Positions 45,592 through 54,952 of a stretch of DNA of 64,000 nucleotides are shown piece by piece. The notes beneath the pieces were generated by a model. That model ran no database searches and was not told the origin of the DNA. It worked only from the letters and a program-made list of their open reading frames with translations. The translations under genes were made by a program, and so were the position numbers. Origin of the DNA: Bacteroidota bacterium (GTDB lineage: Bacteria; Bacteroidota; Bacteroidia; Bacteroidales; PUMT01); contig PWHJ01000025.1 of the NCBI GenBank assembly GCA_003554865.1, forward strand, positions 1 to 64,000, written 5' to 3'. Each line of letters opens with the position of its first letter. The stretch's first letter is position 1.

Positions 45592-46932
45592 TTATAAATT
45601 TCTCACACACTTTTTAAATTGATTACCACGGTCTTCAAAGTTTTCAAACAGATCAAAACTTGCACATGCCGGCGACAGCAACACGGAGTCGCCCTCTTTT
45701 GCCAGGTAATAGGCACTCCTGACAGCCTCCTCCATAGAAGTTGCCTCCACTATTGTGGGAACAACATCAACAAAAGCAGAACGTATTTTGGAGTTATCCT
45801 TTCCAAGGCAAACAACAGCCCTGACCTTATCCTTCACAAGGGGAGAGATCATAGAATAATCATTCCCTTTGTCAACACCTCCGGCTATCCATACTACTCC
45901 TTTATGCATACTTTCAAGGGCATACCAGGTGGAGTTGATATTGGTCGCTTTTGAATCATTTATGAAATCGATCCCCCGGATACGCAAAACATGCTCCAGC
46001 CTGTGCTCTACCCCTTCAAAACCGGAAAGGCTTTCACGAATTATTTCTTTGCGGATCCTCAGGATCTGTCCGGTTATCCCCGCCGCCATAGAGTTATAAG
46101 TATTATGCCTTCCTTTCAGTGCCAAATCGTCTTTTAACATAATTAATTTGTCGTTTATGGTTTTTATGACAATATTTTTACTTTCCAGCCATGCACCCTG
46201 ATTACCCGGCAGCTTTTCAATTGAAAACGGCAAAAGCTGCGCCTGTATATCTCTTTTTTGCACCTCTTCGTTCAACACAGGATCATCGATACAATAAACA
46301 AAAAAGTTTTCCCGGCTCAGATTTTTTGCAATGCGGAACTTTGAATCTGTATAAACACCCATATCGTTGCCGTAACGGTCAAGGTGATCAGGAGTTATGT
46401 TCATTAAAACTGCAATATGGGGATTGAAACTTACAATCCCGTCAAGCTGAAAACTGCTGAGCTCGATAACATAGAAATCATAATCGGCTTCAGCCACCTG
46501 CATTGAAAAACTTTTTCCCACATTTCCGGCAAGTGCCACATTCAGTCCGGCCTTTTTCAATATATCGTATATTAGCAATGCAGTAGTTGTCTTTCCGTTG
46601 CTGCCGGTAACACCGATTTTAATACCGGAAGCGAATCGTGAGGCAAACTCTATTTCTGAAATAACGGGCACTCCTTTTTCATAAAGACTGCGCACTATGG
46701 GGATATTGTCAGGTATACCGGGACTCTTAACCACCTCGCGGGCATTCATGACAGAGGCGGCTGAATGTTTCCCCTCCTCCCACTCAATACCGCTGGCAAC
46801 AAGAATATCCCGGTATAAAGGCTTTATAACCCCCGAATCCGAGAGGAATACATCATACCCCTTTTTCTTTGCCAGAACAGCGCAACCGGTTCCGCTTTCA
46901 CCTCCGCCCAGTATGACTACTTTTTTATCCAT
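45592..46932 (-). CDS. murD: UDP-N-acetylmuramoylalanine-D-glutamate ligase MurD
   Basis: A 446-residue Mur ligase adding D-Glu to UDP-MurNAc-L-Ala. The N-terminal Rossmann loop VVILGGGESGTGCAVLAKK (about 5-23), the ATP loop GVTGSNGKTTTALLIY (about 108-122), the NITPDHLDRYGNDMGVY block (about 177) and NDSKATNINSTWYAL (about 320) are MurD features. Length is typical. It lies between mraY (13 bp upstream) and ftsW (4 bp downstream). Confidence 0.96.
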   Translation of the reverse strand: MDKKVVILGGGESGTGCAVLAKKKGYDVFLSDSGVIKPLYRDILVASGIEWEEGKHSAASVMNAREVVKSPGIPDNIPIVRSLYEKGVPVISEIEFASRFASGIKIGVTGSNGKTTTALLIYDILKKAGLNVALAGNVGKSFSMQVAEADYDFYVIELSSFQLDGIVSFNPHIAVLMNITPDHLDRYGNDMGVYTDSKFRIAKNLSRENFFVYCIDDPVLNEEVQKRDIQAQLLPFSIEKLPGNQGAWLESKNIVIKTINDKLIMLKDDLALKGRHNTYNSMAAGITGQILRIRKEIIRESLSGFEGVEHRLEHVLRIRGIDFINDSKATNINSTWYALESMHKGVVWIAGGVDKGNDYSMISPLVKDKVRAVVCLGKDNSKIRSAFVDVVPTIVEATSMEEAVRSAYYLAKEGDSVLLSPACASFDLFENFEDRGNQFKKCVRNL

Positions 46933-46945
46933 TCAGCAATAATTA

Positions 46946-48196
46946 TTATCTTACCTTTAAAGTAAGTACCGCAAGAACAGCCAGAAAGATCCCTACAATC
47001 CAGAAACGTGTAACTATCTTCGCCTCCGGGTAACCCTTCAGCTGATAATGATGATGAAGAGGCGCCATTTTGAATATCCTCCTTCCTTCACCATATTTCC
47101 TTTTGGTGTATTTGAAATAACCCACCTGTATGAGTACCGAAAGACTTTCAACAAAAAAGACACCGCAGAGGATAGGTATCAGCAACTCTTTTCTTATTAG
47201 AATAGCATAAACAGCAATAATACCTCCGATTGACAGGCTGCCGGTGTCGCCCATAAATACCTGTGCCGGATATGAATTATACCATAAAAACCCGATAGCC
47301 GCACCGGTAAAAGCGCTCATGAATATAACAAGCTCTCCGGTATAGGGTATATACATAATATTGAGATAATCGGCATATATAATGTTACCTGACAGATATG
47401 CAAGTATTCCGAGGGTAATCCCGATGATTGTAGACAACCCCGTTGCCAGTCCATCGAGCCCGTCAGTCATATTGGCTCCGTTTGAAACGGCTGTTACCAC
47501 TATTATTATTACTATTACAAAAACAACCCACCCCCACTTGCCAGCCTTCTCCCCGAGAAACCATAAAAACTTTGAATAATCAAGCTCATTGTCTTTCAAA
47601 AAAGGTATTGTAGTTATGGTATCCTTTACGTCCCGGGTAACATATCCGGAAGAGCGGGTTACCTCCTCATAAGTCTGGGCTTCTTCAATCCCCTCCTGCT
47701 CCTCATCCATCATAACCCTTTCACGTACAACAATGTCGCTGCTCAAATACATTGTCAATCCGACAACCAGCCCGAGAGTAACCTGGCCCAGTATTTTAAG
47801 CTTCCCGCTCAGGCCCTCCTTATCCTTTTTGAATACCTTTATATAGTCATCGGCAAAACCGACCAGTCCGAGCCAGATAGTTGTGAAAATCATAAGCCGG
47901 ACATACACGTTTTCAAGATTTCCAAACAAAAGTGTGGGGATCAGAATTGAGATAAGTATAATTATCCCGCCCATTGTGGGTGTACCCTCTTTGCGCAGCT
48001 GCCCTTCCAGTCCGAGATCCCTGATACCCTCACCTATCTGCTGCCTCTGCAAATATTTTATCACGCCTTTGCCAAACAAAAGAGAAATGGCCAGCGAAGT
48101 TATAACAGCCATTGCAGAACGGAAGGTTATGAACTGAAATACTCCCGCTCCCGGAAAATCTATACTTTGTAACCAGTCAAACAAATAATGCAGCAT
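46946..48196 (-). CDS. mraY: Phospho-N-acetylmuramoyl-pentapeptide transferase MraY
   Basis: A 416-residue, ten-helix membrane enzyme making lipid I. Visible are [11 protein letters not shown] (about 72-82), [18 protein letters not shown] (about 113-130, the DDxxK motif), [12 protein letters not shown] (about 242-253) and the C-terminal HHHYQLKG (about 375). It is longer than the usual 360 residues because of an insertion at about 155-205 between two helices (the [19 protein letters not shown] region), which I recall in other Bacteroidetes MraY. It lies 4 bp after murE and 13 bp before murD. Confidence 0.96.
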   Translation of the reverse strand: MLHYLFDWLQSIDFPGAGVFQFITFRSAMAVITSLAISLLFGKGVIKYLQRQQIGEGIRDLGLEGQLRKEGTPTMGGIIILISILIPTLLFGNLENVYVRLMIFTTIWLGLVGFADDYIKVFKKDKEGLSGKLKILGQVTLGLVVGLTMYLSSDIVVRERVMMDEEQEGIEEAQTYEEVTRSSGYVTRDVKDTITTIPFLKDNELDYSKFLWFLGEKAGKWGWVVFVIVIIIVVTAVSNGANMTDGLDGLATGLSTIIGITLGILAYLSGNIIYADYLNIMYIPYTGELVIFMSAFTGAAIGFLWYNSYPAQVFMGDTGSLSIGGIIAVYAILIRKELLIPILCGVFFVESLSVLIQVGYFKYTKRKYGEGRRIFKMAPLHHHYQLKGYPEAKIVTRFWIVGIFLAVLAVLTLKVR

Positions 48197-48200
48197 TATA

Positions 48201-49667
48201 CTATTTTTTTGCTGTAGTTTTGAATATTGATTCTATAACTTCCCTGTCATCAAAATGATAACGCTCACCTTTTACTTCCTGATATGTTTCATGGCCTTTA
48301 CCAGCAACCAGGACAATGTCACCGGGGGAAGCCATCATACATCCGGTCTTTATGGCTTCCGCCCTCCCTGTAATGCTAAGCACTTTTGACATCTGATCTT
48401 TTTCAACACCTTCCATCATATCCCTTATGATCACTTCGGGATCTTCATTGCGTGGATTGTCGGAGGTGAGTATCACAATATCGCTGAAACTAATTGCTAT
48501 GCCAGCCATAACAGGCCGCTTGGCTTTATCCCTGTCACCTCCTGATCCTACGACGGTTATAACACGCTGTTGTTTGTTTTTAAGCTTGTCTACAGTTTTT
48601 AATACATTTTCCAGTGCATCGGGTGTGTGTGCATAATCCACTATTGCGGTCACATTATTATCCGAACGGATATATTCGAATCTCCCGGGCACCATGTTAA
48701 ACGAGCTGGCAATCTGAAGCACCCTCTCCCTGTCAGCTCCAAGCAAATCAGAAACAGCATATATCCCCAGCAAATTGTAAGCATTGAACTCACCTATAAG
48801 GTGGGTCCACAACTCGGTGCCTTCAATATTGATAAGGGTCCCGTCAAAGCGGCTCTCAACTATTCTGGCCTTATAATCGGCCATAGACCTGACTGCAAAA
48901 GTTTTTTGCTGCGCCACGGTATTTTGAACAATTACGGAAGCATTTTTGTCGTCGGCATTTACCAGGGCAAACGCATTTTGGGGAAGATTATCAAAAAACT
49001 CTTTTTTAGATCTCAAGTAGCTTGCAAAATCACTGTGATAATCAATATGGTCATGAGTTATATTGGTAAAAACAGCGCCAGTAAAAAAAAGTCCGGAAAT
49101 CCTTTTCTGGGCGATGGAATGAGAGCTGACCTCCATGAAACAATATTCACAACCCCGGGAGACCATTTCTCCGAGAAGCCGCTGAAGCATCAGTGAATCC
49201 GGCGTAGTATAAAAAGCGGGGATACTACTGTCATTAATAAAATAATTTACCGTTGAGATCAAACCCGCTTTATACCCAAGCTGCCTGAAAAGCCTGTGCA
49301 GGAGAACCACTGTGGTTGTCTTTCCGTTTGTGCCGGTTACACCAACCACCTTTAATTGCTTTGAGGGATATCCATAAAACGCGGAGGCTATTTTCCCCAT
49401 TTCCCGGGCCGTATCCCCAACCCTTATGTATGTAATGTTCCCCGGCCTCTGCTGAGGCAGTTTTTCACAAACAACTGCAACCGCCCCCTTCTCTGTAGCT
49501 TCGTTAATATAATCATGACCGTCATATGCCATACCTTTTACAGCAAAAAACAGACACCCTTTTTCAGCCTTTCTTGAATCGGATACCAAAGAGCTAACCT
49601 CTTTGTCCTCATCTCCGGTAATTTCCACAACTTCGGCCGGAATTATTATTTCATTCAATTTTGGCAT
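48201..49667 (-). CDS. murE: UDP-MurNAc-tripeptide ligase MurE (meso-DAP type)
   Basis: A 488-residue Mur ligase adding the third residue of the stem peptide. The ATP loop [16 protein letters not shown] (about 108-122), the [14 protein letters not shown] block (about 176) and SDNPRNEDP (about 410) are visible; DNPR is the pocket motif that marks use of meso-diaminopimelate rather than lysine, so the peptidoglycan is predicted to be DAP-type. It lies 22 bp after ftsI and 4 bp before mraY. Full length. Confidence 0.96.
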   Translation of the reverse strand: MPKLNEIIIPAEVVEITGDEDKEVSSLVSDSRKAEKGCLFFAVKGMAYDGHDYINEATEKGAVAVVCEKLPQQRPGNITYIRVGDTAREMGKIASAFYGYPSKQLKVVGVTGTNGKTTTVVLLHRLFRQLGYKAGLISTVNYFINDSSIPAFYTTPDSLMLQRLLGEMVSRGCEYCFMEVSSHSIAQKRISGLFFTGAVFTNITHDHIDYHSDFASYLRSKKEFFDNLPQNAFALVNADDKNASVIVQNTVAQQKTFAVRSMADYKARIVESRFDGTLINIEGTELWTHLIGEFNAYNLLGIYAVSDLLGADRERVLQIASSFNMVPGRFEYIRSDNNVTAIVDYAHTPDALENVLKTVDKLKNKQQRVITVVGSGGDRDKAKRPVMAGIAISFSDIVILTSDNPRNEDPEVIIRDMMEGVEKDQMSKVLSITGRAEAIKTGCMMASPGDIVLVAGKGHETYQEVKGERYHFDDREVIESIFKTTAKK

Positions 49668-49689
49668 TAGCAGCTCATTTTAAATTAAC

Positions 49690-51840
49690 TCATTCATTTC
49701 GGCTCATCCTGATAACAATCCTGTCTCCCTCGCTTATATGTTTGCCCGGCGCCAGAGACTGGTCAGCCACCCTGCCCCTGCCCCTTGCCTCCACCTTTAA
49801 TCCTTCATTTTCAAGAAGATAAACTGCATCCTTGAGAGACATATCAACCACATTAGGTACTGTTCCCGGTATATGCATTATCTGTCTCAGCTCAACTAAC
49901 GAATCGCGCCTGAAGGTTGAAACCCACGGGGAAATTTCACCGCTGTCGTTATCGTCATCATTATTATTGCCTGCCATCATATATTTAATGTTCAAAGTGG
50001 CTAAAACATTGCTCAGATCTGAAAAATTTCCGGATTTGGAAAAAGGAGGCTCTGAAAGACCGTCGGCCTTTTGGAGGGGATCGTGCATATCCAGTCTGGT
50101 GGCATATACCTTATCGGCAATTTCCCTGAATACAGGGCCGGCAACCAGATTGCCGTAATAAACATTTTTGGTGGGTGAATTGACAACCACTATACATGAA
50201 TACATCGGATCATCTGCAGGAAAATAGCCAACAAATGAGGCCTGATAGCTGACCATTTCATCGCGACGATATCCGTACTTTTCATTGGCTATCTGGGCTG
50301 TTCCGGTTTTTCCGGCTATACTGTACTGGGTATTTCTCAAATTGCTTGCAGTACCGCTATCGACCACACCCTCAAGCATACTCTGGACACTCTTTATTGT
50401 GGAGGGTGAAGCAACTGAAGAATTTATAATTTCAGTGGGTATTTTCCTGAGCGTCTCACCGTGTGATTTGATGGCTGAGGCAAACCTGGGGCGAACCATT
50501 TTCCCGTCATTGGCAATTGCATTGTAAAATGCAAGAATCTGCAGCGGGGTTAGCCTTACTTCATACCCGATTGACATCATTGGCAATGAAACACCCGACC
50601 ACAAATTATCACCCGGATACTTAATTTCCGGTGCTCCCTCCCCCCTTATCTCCACCCCGAGCTTTTCATTCAGATTCATCTCATAGAGGTGATTAATGAA
50701 ATCTCTTTCATTTCGACCATAATACTGATCTATCAATTTGGCAACTCCCACATTGGAGGAAACTTCAAAAGCCTCCCTTACGGAAATTTTGCCCAGGCCT
50801 CCTTCCTCTCCGTCTGATATCGTCTGGTCGTAAAAGCTTACTCTGCCGTCACCGGTATCAACTGAATCTGACGGACTTACAAAACCGTCTTCCATTGCCG
50901 CCATCAGTGACATAAGCTTGAAGGTTGAACCCGGCTCCGTACTTTCACCAACGGCAAAATTATAAGCTTCAGAATAACTTCCGTCACTGTTTCTTTTAAG
51001 GTTGGCTATAGCCTTAACCTTACCAGTTTGCACCTCCATTAAAACAGCTGTGCCGTGATTTGCCCTGTGACGCCTCAATTGTCTCAAAAGAGCGTTGGTA
51101 GCCACATCCTGCACCTCTACATCTATTGTTGATACTACATCATAGCCGTCCCTGGGCTCAACCTCATTGCGGTCATTAAGGGGCATCCAAACATTCCCCG
51201 ATATCCTCTGCATCAGTTTCAGACCGACTACCCCGCTTAAATGCTCATCATATGCCCCTTCAATACCAACTACATTCCCTCCCTCGTCTTTGGTTGTATA
51301 ACCTATTGTCCTTGAGGCAAGATTGCCGTGTGGCAATATGCGCCTGTCATTCTGAACCACTATCAGTCCACCGGTATTTCTGCCCAGACGAAACATAGGC
51401 AAGTTTTTAACCTCGCTGAGCTTATTGAATGAGACACCTCTTTTGATCAGGTAATAACGCCTGTTTTCCCGCCTTGCCTGTAAAAGTTCACTCTTATAGG
51501 CAGATGCCGGTTTGTCGCCAAATAACCGTTGCAATCCCAGGGCAAGTGAATCAATATTTGAATAGAAAATCTCATCAGTGAGTCCTCTTGCCCTGAGATC
51601 CACCCTTATATCGTAATAGGGAAGCGACGTGGAAAGCAGGCGGTTATTGGCATCATAAATATCCCCCCTGTTAGGCTCAATAATAATATCCCTTAAAATA
51701 AGATTTTCAGCCTTTTCTTCCCATTTAGCACCCTCTGCAAACTGAATCCAGAAAATCTTACCGATTATAACAAGTGCAAAAGCCAGCACAAAGATATAAA
51801 CAATTCCTACACGCCATATTATGTCTTTTTTCAGTGACAT
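49690..51840 (-). CDS. ftsI: Septal penicillin-binding protein FtsI (PBP3) with PASTA domain
   Basis: A 716-residue class B PBP cross-linking septal peptidoglycan. One N-terminal membrane helix (about 11-31), a dimerisation domain (about 50-230) and the transpeptidase domain follow, with active-site Ser305 in PGSTFK, SSNVG (about 360) and AGKTGTAQ (about 510). Residues about 655-714 form one PASTA domain (VPNVVDMSLKDAVYLLENEGLKV), common in Bacteroidetes FtsI. The region between (about 600-640) is a low-complexity Asn/Asp-rich linker. It lies 7 bp after ftsL and 22 bp before murE. Confidence 0.95.
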   Translation of the reverse strand: MSLKKDIIWRVGIVYIFVLAFALVIIGKIFWIQFAEGAKWEEKAENLILRDIIIEPNRGDIYDANNRLLSTSLPYYDIRVDLRARGLTDEIFYSNIDSLALGLQRLFGDKPASAYKSELLQARRENRRYYLIKRGVSFNKLSEVKNLPMFRLGRNTGGLIVVQNDRRILPHGNLASRTIGYTTKDEGGNVVGIEGAYDEHLSGVVGLKLMQRISGNVWMPLNDRNEVEPRDGYDVVSTIDVEVQDVATNALLRQLRRHRANHGTAVLMEVQTGKVKAIANLKRNSDGSYSEAYNFAVGESTEPGSTFKLMSLMAAMEDGFVSPSDSVDTGDGRVSFYDQTISDGEEGGLGKISVREAFEVSSNVGVAKLIDQYYGRNERDFINHLYEMNLNEKLGVEIRGEGAPEIKYPGDNLWSGVSLPMMSIGYEVRLTPLQILAFYNAIANDGKMVRPRFASAIKSHGETLRKIPTEIINSSVASPSTIKSVQSMLEGVVDSGTASNLRNTQYSIAGKTGTAQIANEKYGYRRDEMVSYQASFVGYFPADDPMYSCIVVVNSPTKNVYYGNLVAGPVFREIADKVYATRLDMHDPLQKADGLSEPPFSKSGNFSDLSNVLATLNIKYMMAGNNNDDDNDSGEISPWVSTFRRDSLVELRQIMHIPGTVPNVVDMSLKDAVYLLENEGLKVEARGRGRVADQSLAPGKHISEGDRIVIRMSRNE

Positions 51841-51847
51841 AGCACAA

Positions 51848-52237
51848 TTATTCTTTTACAACAATTTTTACAGGTGGCTCCAAAGATTCCTCAATATCGA
51901 GATCCTCCTTTTCAAGCAACCTTAGCACTTCCGACTGCCTGCTGATATCCATCAATTCGGCAGAAACGGTTATGGCCTTGGCACGCAAGTGCTGCAGCTC
52001 AGACTGAAGCTCACTTTCCTGTCTGACAAGCTTTTCGGCATGATAGCGATTTCCAATGTAGATAAATGCAAGCAGGGTCAAAAAAACGATATAAGGAAGC
52101 TGCCTTATCACAGAACTGCGGGTTATAAGGCTCCCGTCTATGAGTTCCTTTAAAAACCCTTTTCCAGAAGGTTTATGATCGTGTTGTTCCTGTTTTCTCT
52201 CTTCTTCAAATTCTATTTGTTCACCGTAAAGAGACAT
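51848..52237 (-). CDS. ftsL: FtsL-like division protein
   Basis: A 129-residue bitopic protein with an acidic, charged cytoplasmic N-terminus (1-45), one membrane helix (about 47-64, LPYIVFLTLLAFIYIGNRY) and a periplasmic coiled coil (about 67-110) rich in Leu/Glu/Ser, the FtsL layout. FtsL scaffolds the FtsQLB complex and activates FtsWI. Sequence similarity to FtsL is always weak; the call rests on size, topology and location between rsmH and ftsI. A 68-bp gap separates it from rsmH, the largest inside the cluster. Confidence 0.85.
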   Translation of the reverse strand: MSLYGEQIEFEEERKQEQHDHKPSGKGFLKELIDGSLITRSSVIRQLPYIVFLTLLAFIYIGNRYHAEKLVRQESELQSELQHLRAKAITVSAELMDISRQSEVLRLLEKEDLDIEESLEPPVKIVVKE

Positions 52238-52305
52238 AACCGTATTTTTTTATTTATCCAACCAATAAACAATTATTTCTGGTGAGTTTGCCTCAACAAT
52301 TTCAA

Positions 52306-53223
52306 CTAAAAAACGCGCTCTGCAATTCTCAGCCTGGCACTGCGCGCCCTGTTGTTTTCTTTAATCTGTGATTCATCCGGAACTATCACCTTTCTGTTAA
52401 CCGGCCGGAAAGGTGATTTCGGTTCACCGTAAAAATCTCTTTCCAGCTTTCCCTCTACATTTCCGGCCCTCATAAAATTCTTGACTAACCTGTCTTCGAG
52501 AGAATGATAAGAAATAACTACCAACCTGCCGCCCTTTTTCAGAGTTGAGAGAGTTTCGCCGAGCATCTCCCTGAGCGAATCAACTTCTTTGTTTATCTCT
52601 ATACGGAGCGCCTGAAACACCTTTGCATAATATTTATTCCGTTGTCTGGGCGAAATTCTTTCCGGAATACAACTGTCAACTATCCTCACCAGACCCTGAA
52701 TTTCTTTAATGGGCTGCTTTTCCCTTGTCTCTGCAATTGCCCGTGAAAGCTTCCTGCTATTTTTCAGCTCTCCGTACCGGAAAAAAACCTCTGCCAATTG
52801 CTCCGGCTTATAACCGTTTACAACATCGGCGGCCGTTGTTGAGCTGCTCTTGTTCATTCTCATATCCAGAGGCCCTTCCATACTGAAGGAAAAACCTCTT
52901 TCCGGTTCATCGAAATGATGGGAAGATACTCCCAGGTCAGCGAGTATACCATCAACTTCATAAATTTCATAATAACGCAAATAGTTTCGAAAAAACCGGA
53001 AATTGCCGCTTATGAACAAAAACCTTTTGTCATTAATTTTTTCTGCCTCGGTCATACTGTCCTGATCCTGATCAAAAGCAACAAGGCGCCCCCCTTTCAG
53101 CTTTTTCAGGATTTCCGCAGAATGGCCTCCCCCGCCGAATGTGAGATCAACATAAACTCCCCCCTGACGAAGCGCCAATCCGTCAATGCTTTCCCTTAAA
53201 AGAACAGGTTTGTGATAAGCCAT
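52306..53223 (-). CDS. rsmH: 16S rRNA (cytosine-1402 N4) methyltransferase RsmH
   Basis: A 305-residue MraW/RsmH, which methylates C1402 in the 16S rRNA P-site with S-adenosylmethionine. The SAM loop FGGGGHSAEILKKL (about 29-42), ADLGVSSHHFDEPERGFSF (about 95-113) and the FQALRIEINKE block (about 205) are family signatures, and the end ARSARLRIAERVF is the typical C-terminus. It starts 3 bp after mraZ and is followed by a 68-bp gap before ftsL. Confidence 0.97.
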   Translation of the reverse strand: MAYHKPVLLRESIDGLALRQGGVYVDLTFGGGGHSAEILKKLKGGRLVAFDQDQDSMTEAEKINDKRFLFISGNFRFFRNYLRYYEIYEVDGILADLGVSSHHFDEPERGFSFSMEGPLDMRMNKSSSTTAADVVNGYKPEQLAEVFFRYGELKNSRKLSRAIAETREKQPIKEIQGLVRIVDSCIPERISPRQRNKYYAKVFQALRIEINKEVDSLREMLGETLSTLKKGGRLVVISYHSLEDRLVKNFMRAGNVEGKLERDFYGEPKSPFRPVNRKVIVPDESQIKENNRARSARLRIAERVF

Positions 53224-53226
53224 TGC

Positions 53227-53688
53227 CTATTGTTTTTGATCCTGGTCTCCCAAAATTTTTTCAGCCAGACTGGCAAAATCATCGGCATCATCCACGACCT
53301 TTTCATAAAACTCCCTGTTCCATATCTCAATTTTACCATCCTGTCCCGCCAGAATGGCCTCTGCTCCAATTTCCGCCTGATCCAAAAGTCTTTTGGGGAT
53401 CAGCAATCTGTTATTGCCATCAAGCATTATTTCAGCCGTTCCTTTATAAAATCCCCTTATAAATCTGCTGTGCTCCTTATTATAAGGATTGATTCTCTCC
53501 CTGATCAGTTCGTTCTGACGCTGCCATTCATCCATCGGATATAATACAAGACACTTCTCAAATATGTCTTTTTTCACAACGAACCTGTCGAGGGCAGCAG
53601 CCGGCATCTGCCTTTTGAAAGCCGAGGGCAGGACTATCCGACCCTTGGCATCAACTTTGCACAAAAAATCACCGATAAAGCCAGCCAT
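53227..53688 (-). CDS. mraZ: Transcriptional regulator MraZ
   Basis: A 153-residue MraZ with two AbrB-like halves, each bearing a DxxxR motif: DAKGRIVLP (about 13-21) and DGNNRLLIP (about 89-97). In other bacteria MraZ forms a ring that binds tandem repeats upstream of its own gene and controls the dcw operon. Four 10-bp-spaced boxes lie just upstream here. It is the first gene of the dcw cluster, 3 bp before rsmH. The start ATG at 53688 is only 15 nt past a candidate -7 element. Confidence 0.96.
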   Translation of the reverse strand: MAGFIGDFLCKVDAKGRIVLPSAFKRQMPAAALDRFVVKKDIFEKCLVLYPMDEWQRQNELIRERINPYNKEHSRFIRGFYKGTAEIMLDGNNRLLIPKRLLDQAEIGAEAILAGQDGKIEIWNREFYEKVVDDADDFASLAEKILGDQDQKQ

Positions 53689-53703
53689 AACACAACAATT
53701 TTA

Positions 53704-53711
53704 CAAAGTAA
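53704..53711 (-). promoter_or_regulatory. Candidate -7 element of the mraZ (dcw) promoter
   Basis: On the minus strand TTACTTTG resembles TAnnTTTG with one change. It is 15 nt before the mraZ ATG, the same distance seen for mutS and the OMP gene. Its -33 region would fall inside the MraZ box array. Confidence 0.4.
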
Positions 53712-53725
53712 AAATATATAAAAAT

Positions 53726-53765
53726 TTTCCACTTTCAACCACTTTATCCCATTTTTTTCCACTTT
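53726..53765 (-). promoter_or_regulatory. Likely MraZ operator: four boxes with 10-bp period
   Basis: Read on the minus strand, four TGG-containing boxes occur with TGG at exact 10-bp spacing; three are AAAGTGG and one is AAATGGG. MraZ is known to bind tandem repeats with 10-bp period (TGGGN type in E. coli, AAAGTG type in Mycoplasma). The array starts 37 bp upstream of the mraZ ATG and overlaps the expected -33 region, so binding there could control the dcw promoter. Confidence 0.75.
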
Positions 53766-53901
53766 GTTAATAACTTTTTTGAAAAATCATTTTTATCTTT
53801 TACTATCTTCCCTGTCTGTCAAAATATTTAACAATTTTAAGCGGATTGATTTTTACCCCATTGTTTGAACCCAGGTCCAGTTTTTGGGATATAAAGGCAA
53901 T

Positions 53902-53909
53902 TATTTTTG
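53902..53909 (+). promoter_or_regulatory. Promoter -7 element for the glsA-like gene
   Basis: TATTTTTG matches TAnnTTTG, 40 bp before the ATG at 53950. A TTTG occurs at 53883-53886 but only 15 bp away, so the -33 side is not at the usual spacing. Confidence 0.4.
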
Positions 53910-53949
53910 TAATTTTAAAGTTTTATTTTTTAAAAATGTTTTGTGTTAA

Positions 53950-54804
53950 ATGGAAGAGCAAACAGTGAAACAAAAAGTTGAGCTGGTGGATGTCGACCGT
54001 ATATTCAGGGAGAAGAACCCCCGGCTTTATAAATTGCTCCCAGGGTTCATAACCGGTTTTATTAAACGGATCATTCACCAGGATGAAGTAAACGAAGCAC
54101 TGACAAGGTACCATGACCGGTACGGGGTCAGCTTTGTTAACAGCATTCTTGACTATATGGATATTCAATATTCGGTAACCGGGGAGGAAAACATTCCCGG
54201 AGAGGGGAGGTTTATCTTTGTTTCAAATCATCCTCTCGGGGCACTGGACGGGATGATATTCATTGAAATTATAGGGAAGCATTTCAAAGAAGTCAGGTTT
54301 ATTGTTAACGACATTCTTTTGAACCTTAAGAATCTCGAATCGATCTTTGTGCCTGTAAACAAACATGGCAAGCAATCGTCAGAATATGCAAAAAGGATCG
54401 AGGATGTTTACAGATCGGATGCTCAGGTGCTGTACTTTCCCGCAGGAATGTGTTCAAGAAAAGTAGGAGGCAAAATAGTTGATCTTGAGTGGAAAAAAAG
54501 TTTTATTAAAAAAGCTGTTGATCATAAACGTGATATTATTCCCATGCATTTCAGCGGCCAAAATTCTAAATTTTTCTACCGTCTGGCAAATTTAAGAAAA
54601 ACGCTGGGTATTAGCGCAAACATTGAATTATTCTTTTTTCCCGATGAAATGTTTAAGCAAAAACGAAAAAAGATTGATGTAAAAATAGGGAAGCCTATAC
54701 CCCATACATTACTGGACAACTCAAGGAGTCGCTCCGAATGGGCCAAATGGGCCAGTTATGTTAAAAAAGTTGTTTATGATATGGGGGGCGTTGATCTTGC
54801 ATAA
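53950..54804 (+). CDS. Lysophospholipid-type acyltransferase, GlsA-like
   Basis: A 284-residue PlsC-fold acyltransferase. The catalytic NHxxxxD motif is visible as NHPLGALDGM (about 94), followed by YFPAGMCSRK (about 158), which takes the place of the substrate-binding block. In Bacteroides, GlsA-type O-acyltransferases act with GlsB to make N-acyl glycine (glycine) lipids; the neighbouring N-acyltransferase-like gene suggests this pair. The enzyme should sit at the cytoplasmic membrane. Possible alternatives are ornithine-type lipids or an ordinary 1-acylglycerol-3-phosphate acyltransferase. A 148-bp gap with alternative hairpins separates it from the next gene. Confidence 0.8.
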   Translation: MEEQTVKQKVELVDVDRIFREKNPRLYKLLPGFITGFIKRIIHQDEVNEALTRYHDRYGVSFVNSILDYMDIQYSVTGEENIPGEGRFIFVSNHPLGALDGMIFIEIIGKHFKEVRFIVNDILLNLKNLESIFVPVNKHGKQSSEYAKRIEDVYRSDAQVLYFPAGMCSRKVGGKIVDLEWKKSFIKKAVDHKRDIIPMHFSGQNSKFFYRLANLRKTLGISANIELFFFPDEMFKQKRKKIDVKIGKPIPHTLLDNSRSRSEWAKWASYVKKVVYDMGGVDLA

Positions 54805-54952
54805 AGTTTTTATTATTTTGGTTAAATTTGAGAGGATTTAATTATGCCGGTCCGGCAACAAAAAGACCGGCTTTTACCGCCGGTCCCGGATCCGGCAAAA
54901 CGAAACAGGCTTTATTGTGTTTTAAATGCCGGCTAAATAAACCTAATTAAAG
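54805..54952 (+). promoter_or_regulatory. Intergenic region with mutually exclusive hairpins
   Basis: GACCGGC at 54865-54871 can pair with GCCGGTC upstream (54846-54852, 12-nt loop) or with GCCGGTC downstream (54879-54885, 7-nt loop). A self-paired GCCGGTCCGGC also lies at the upstream end. Such alternative stems are seen in attenuators or repeat-derived structures. No clear terminator T-run follows, and 67 bp remain to the next ATG. Confidence 0.45.

Noticed and set aside
46946-48196. Insertion in MraY as a novel domain
   Set aside because: The same kind of extra segment is recalled from other Bacteroidetes MraY proteins.
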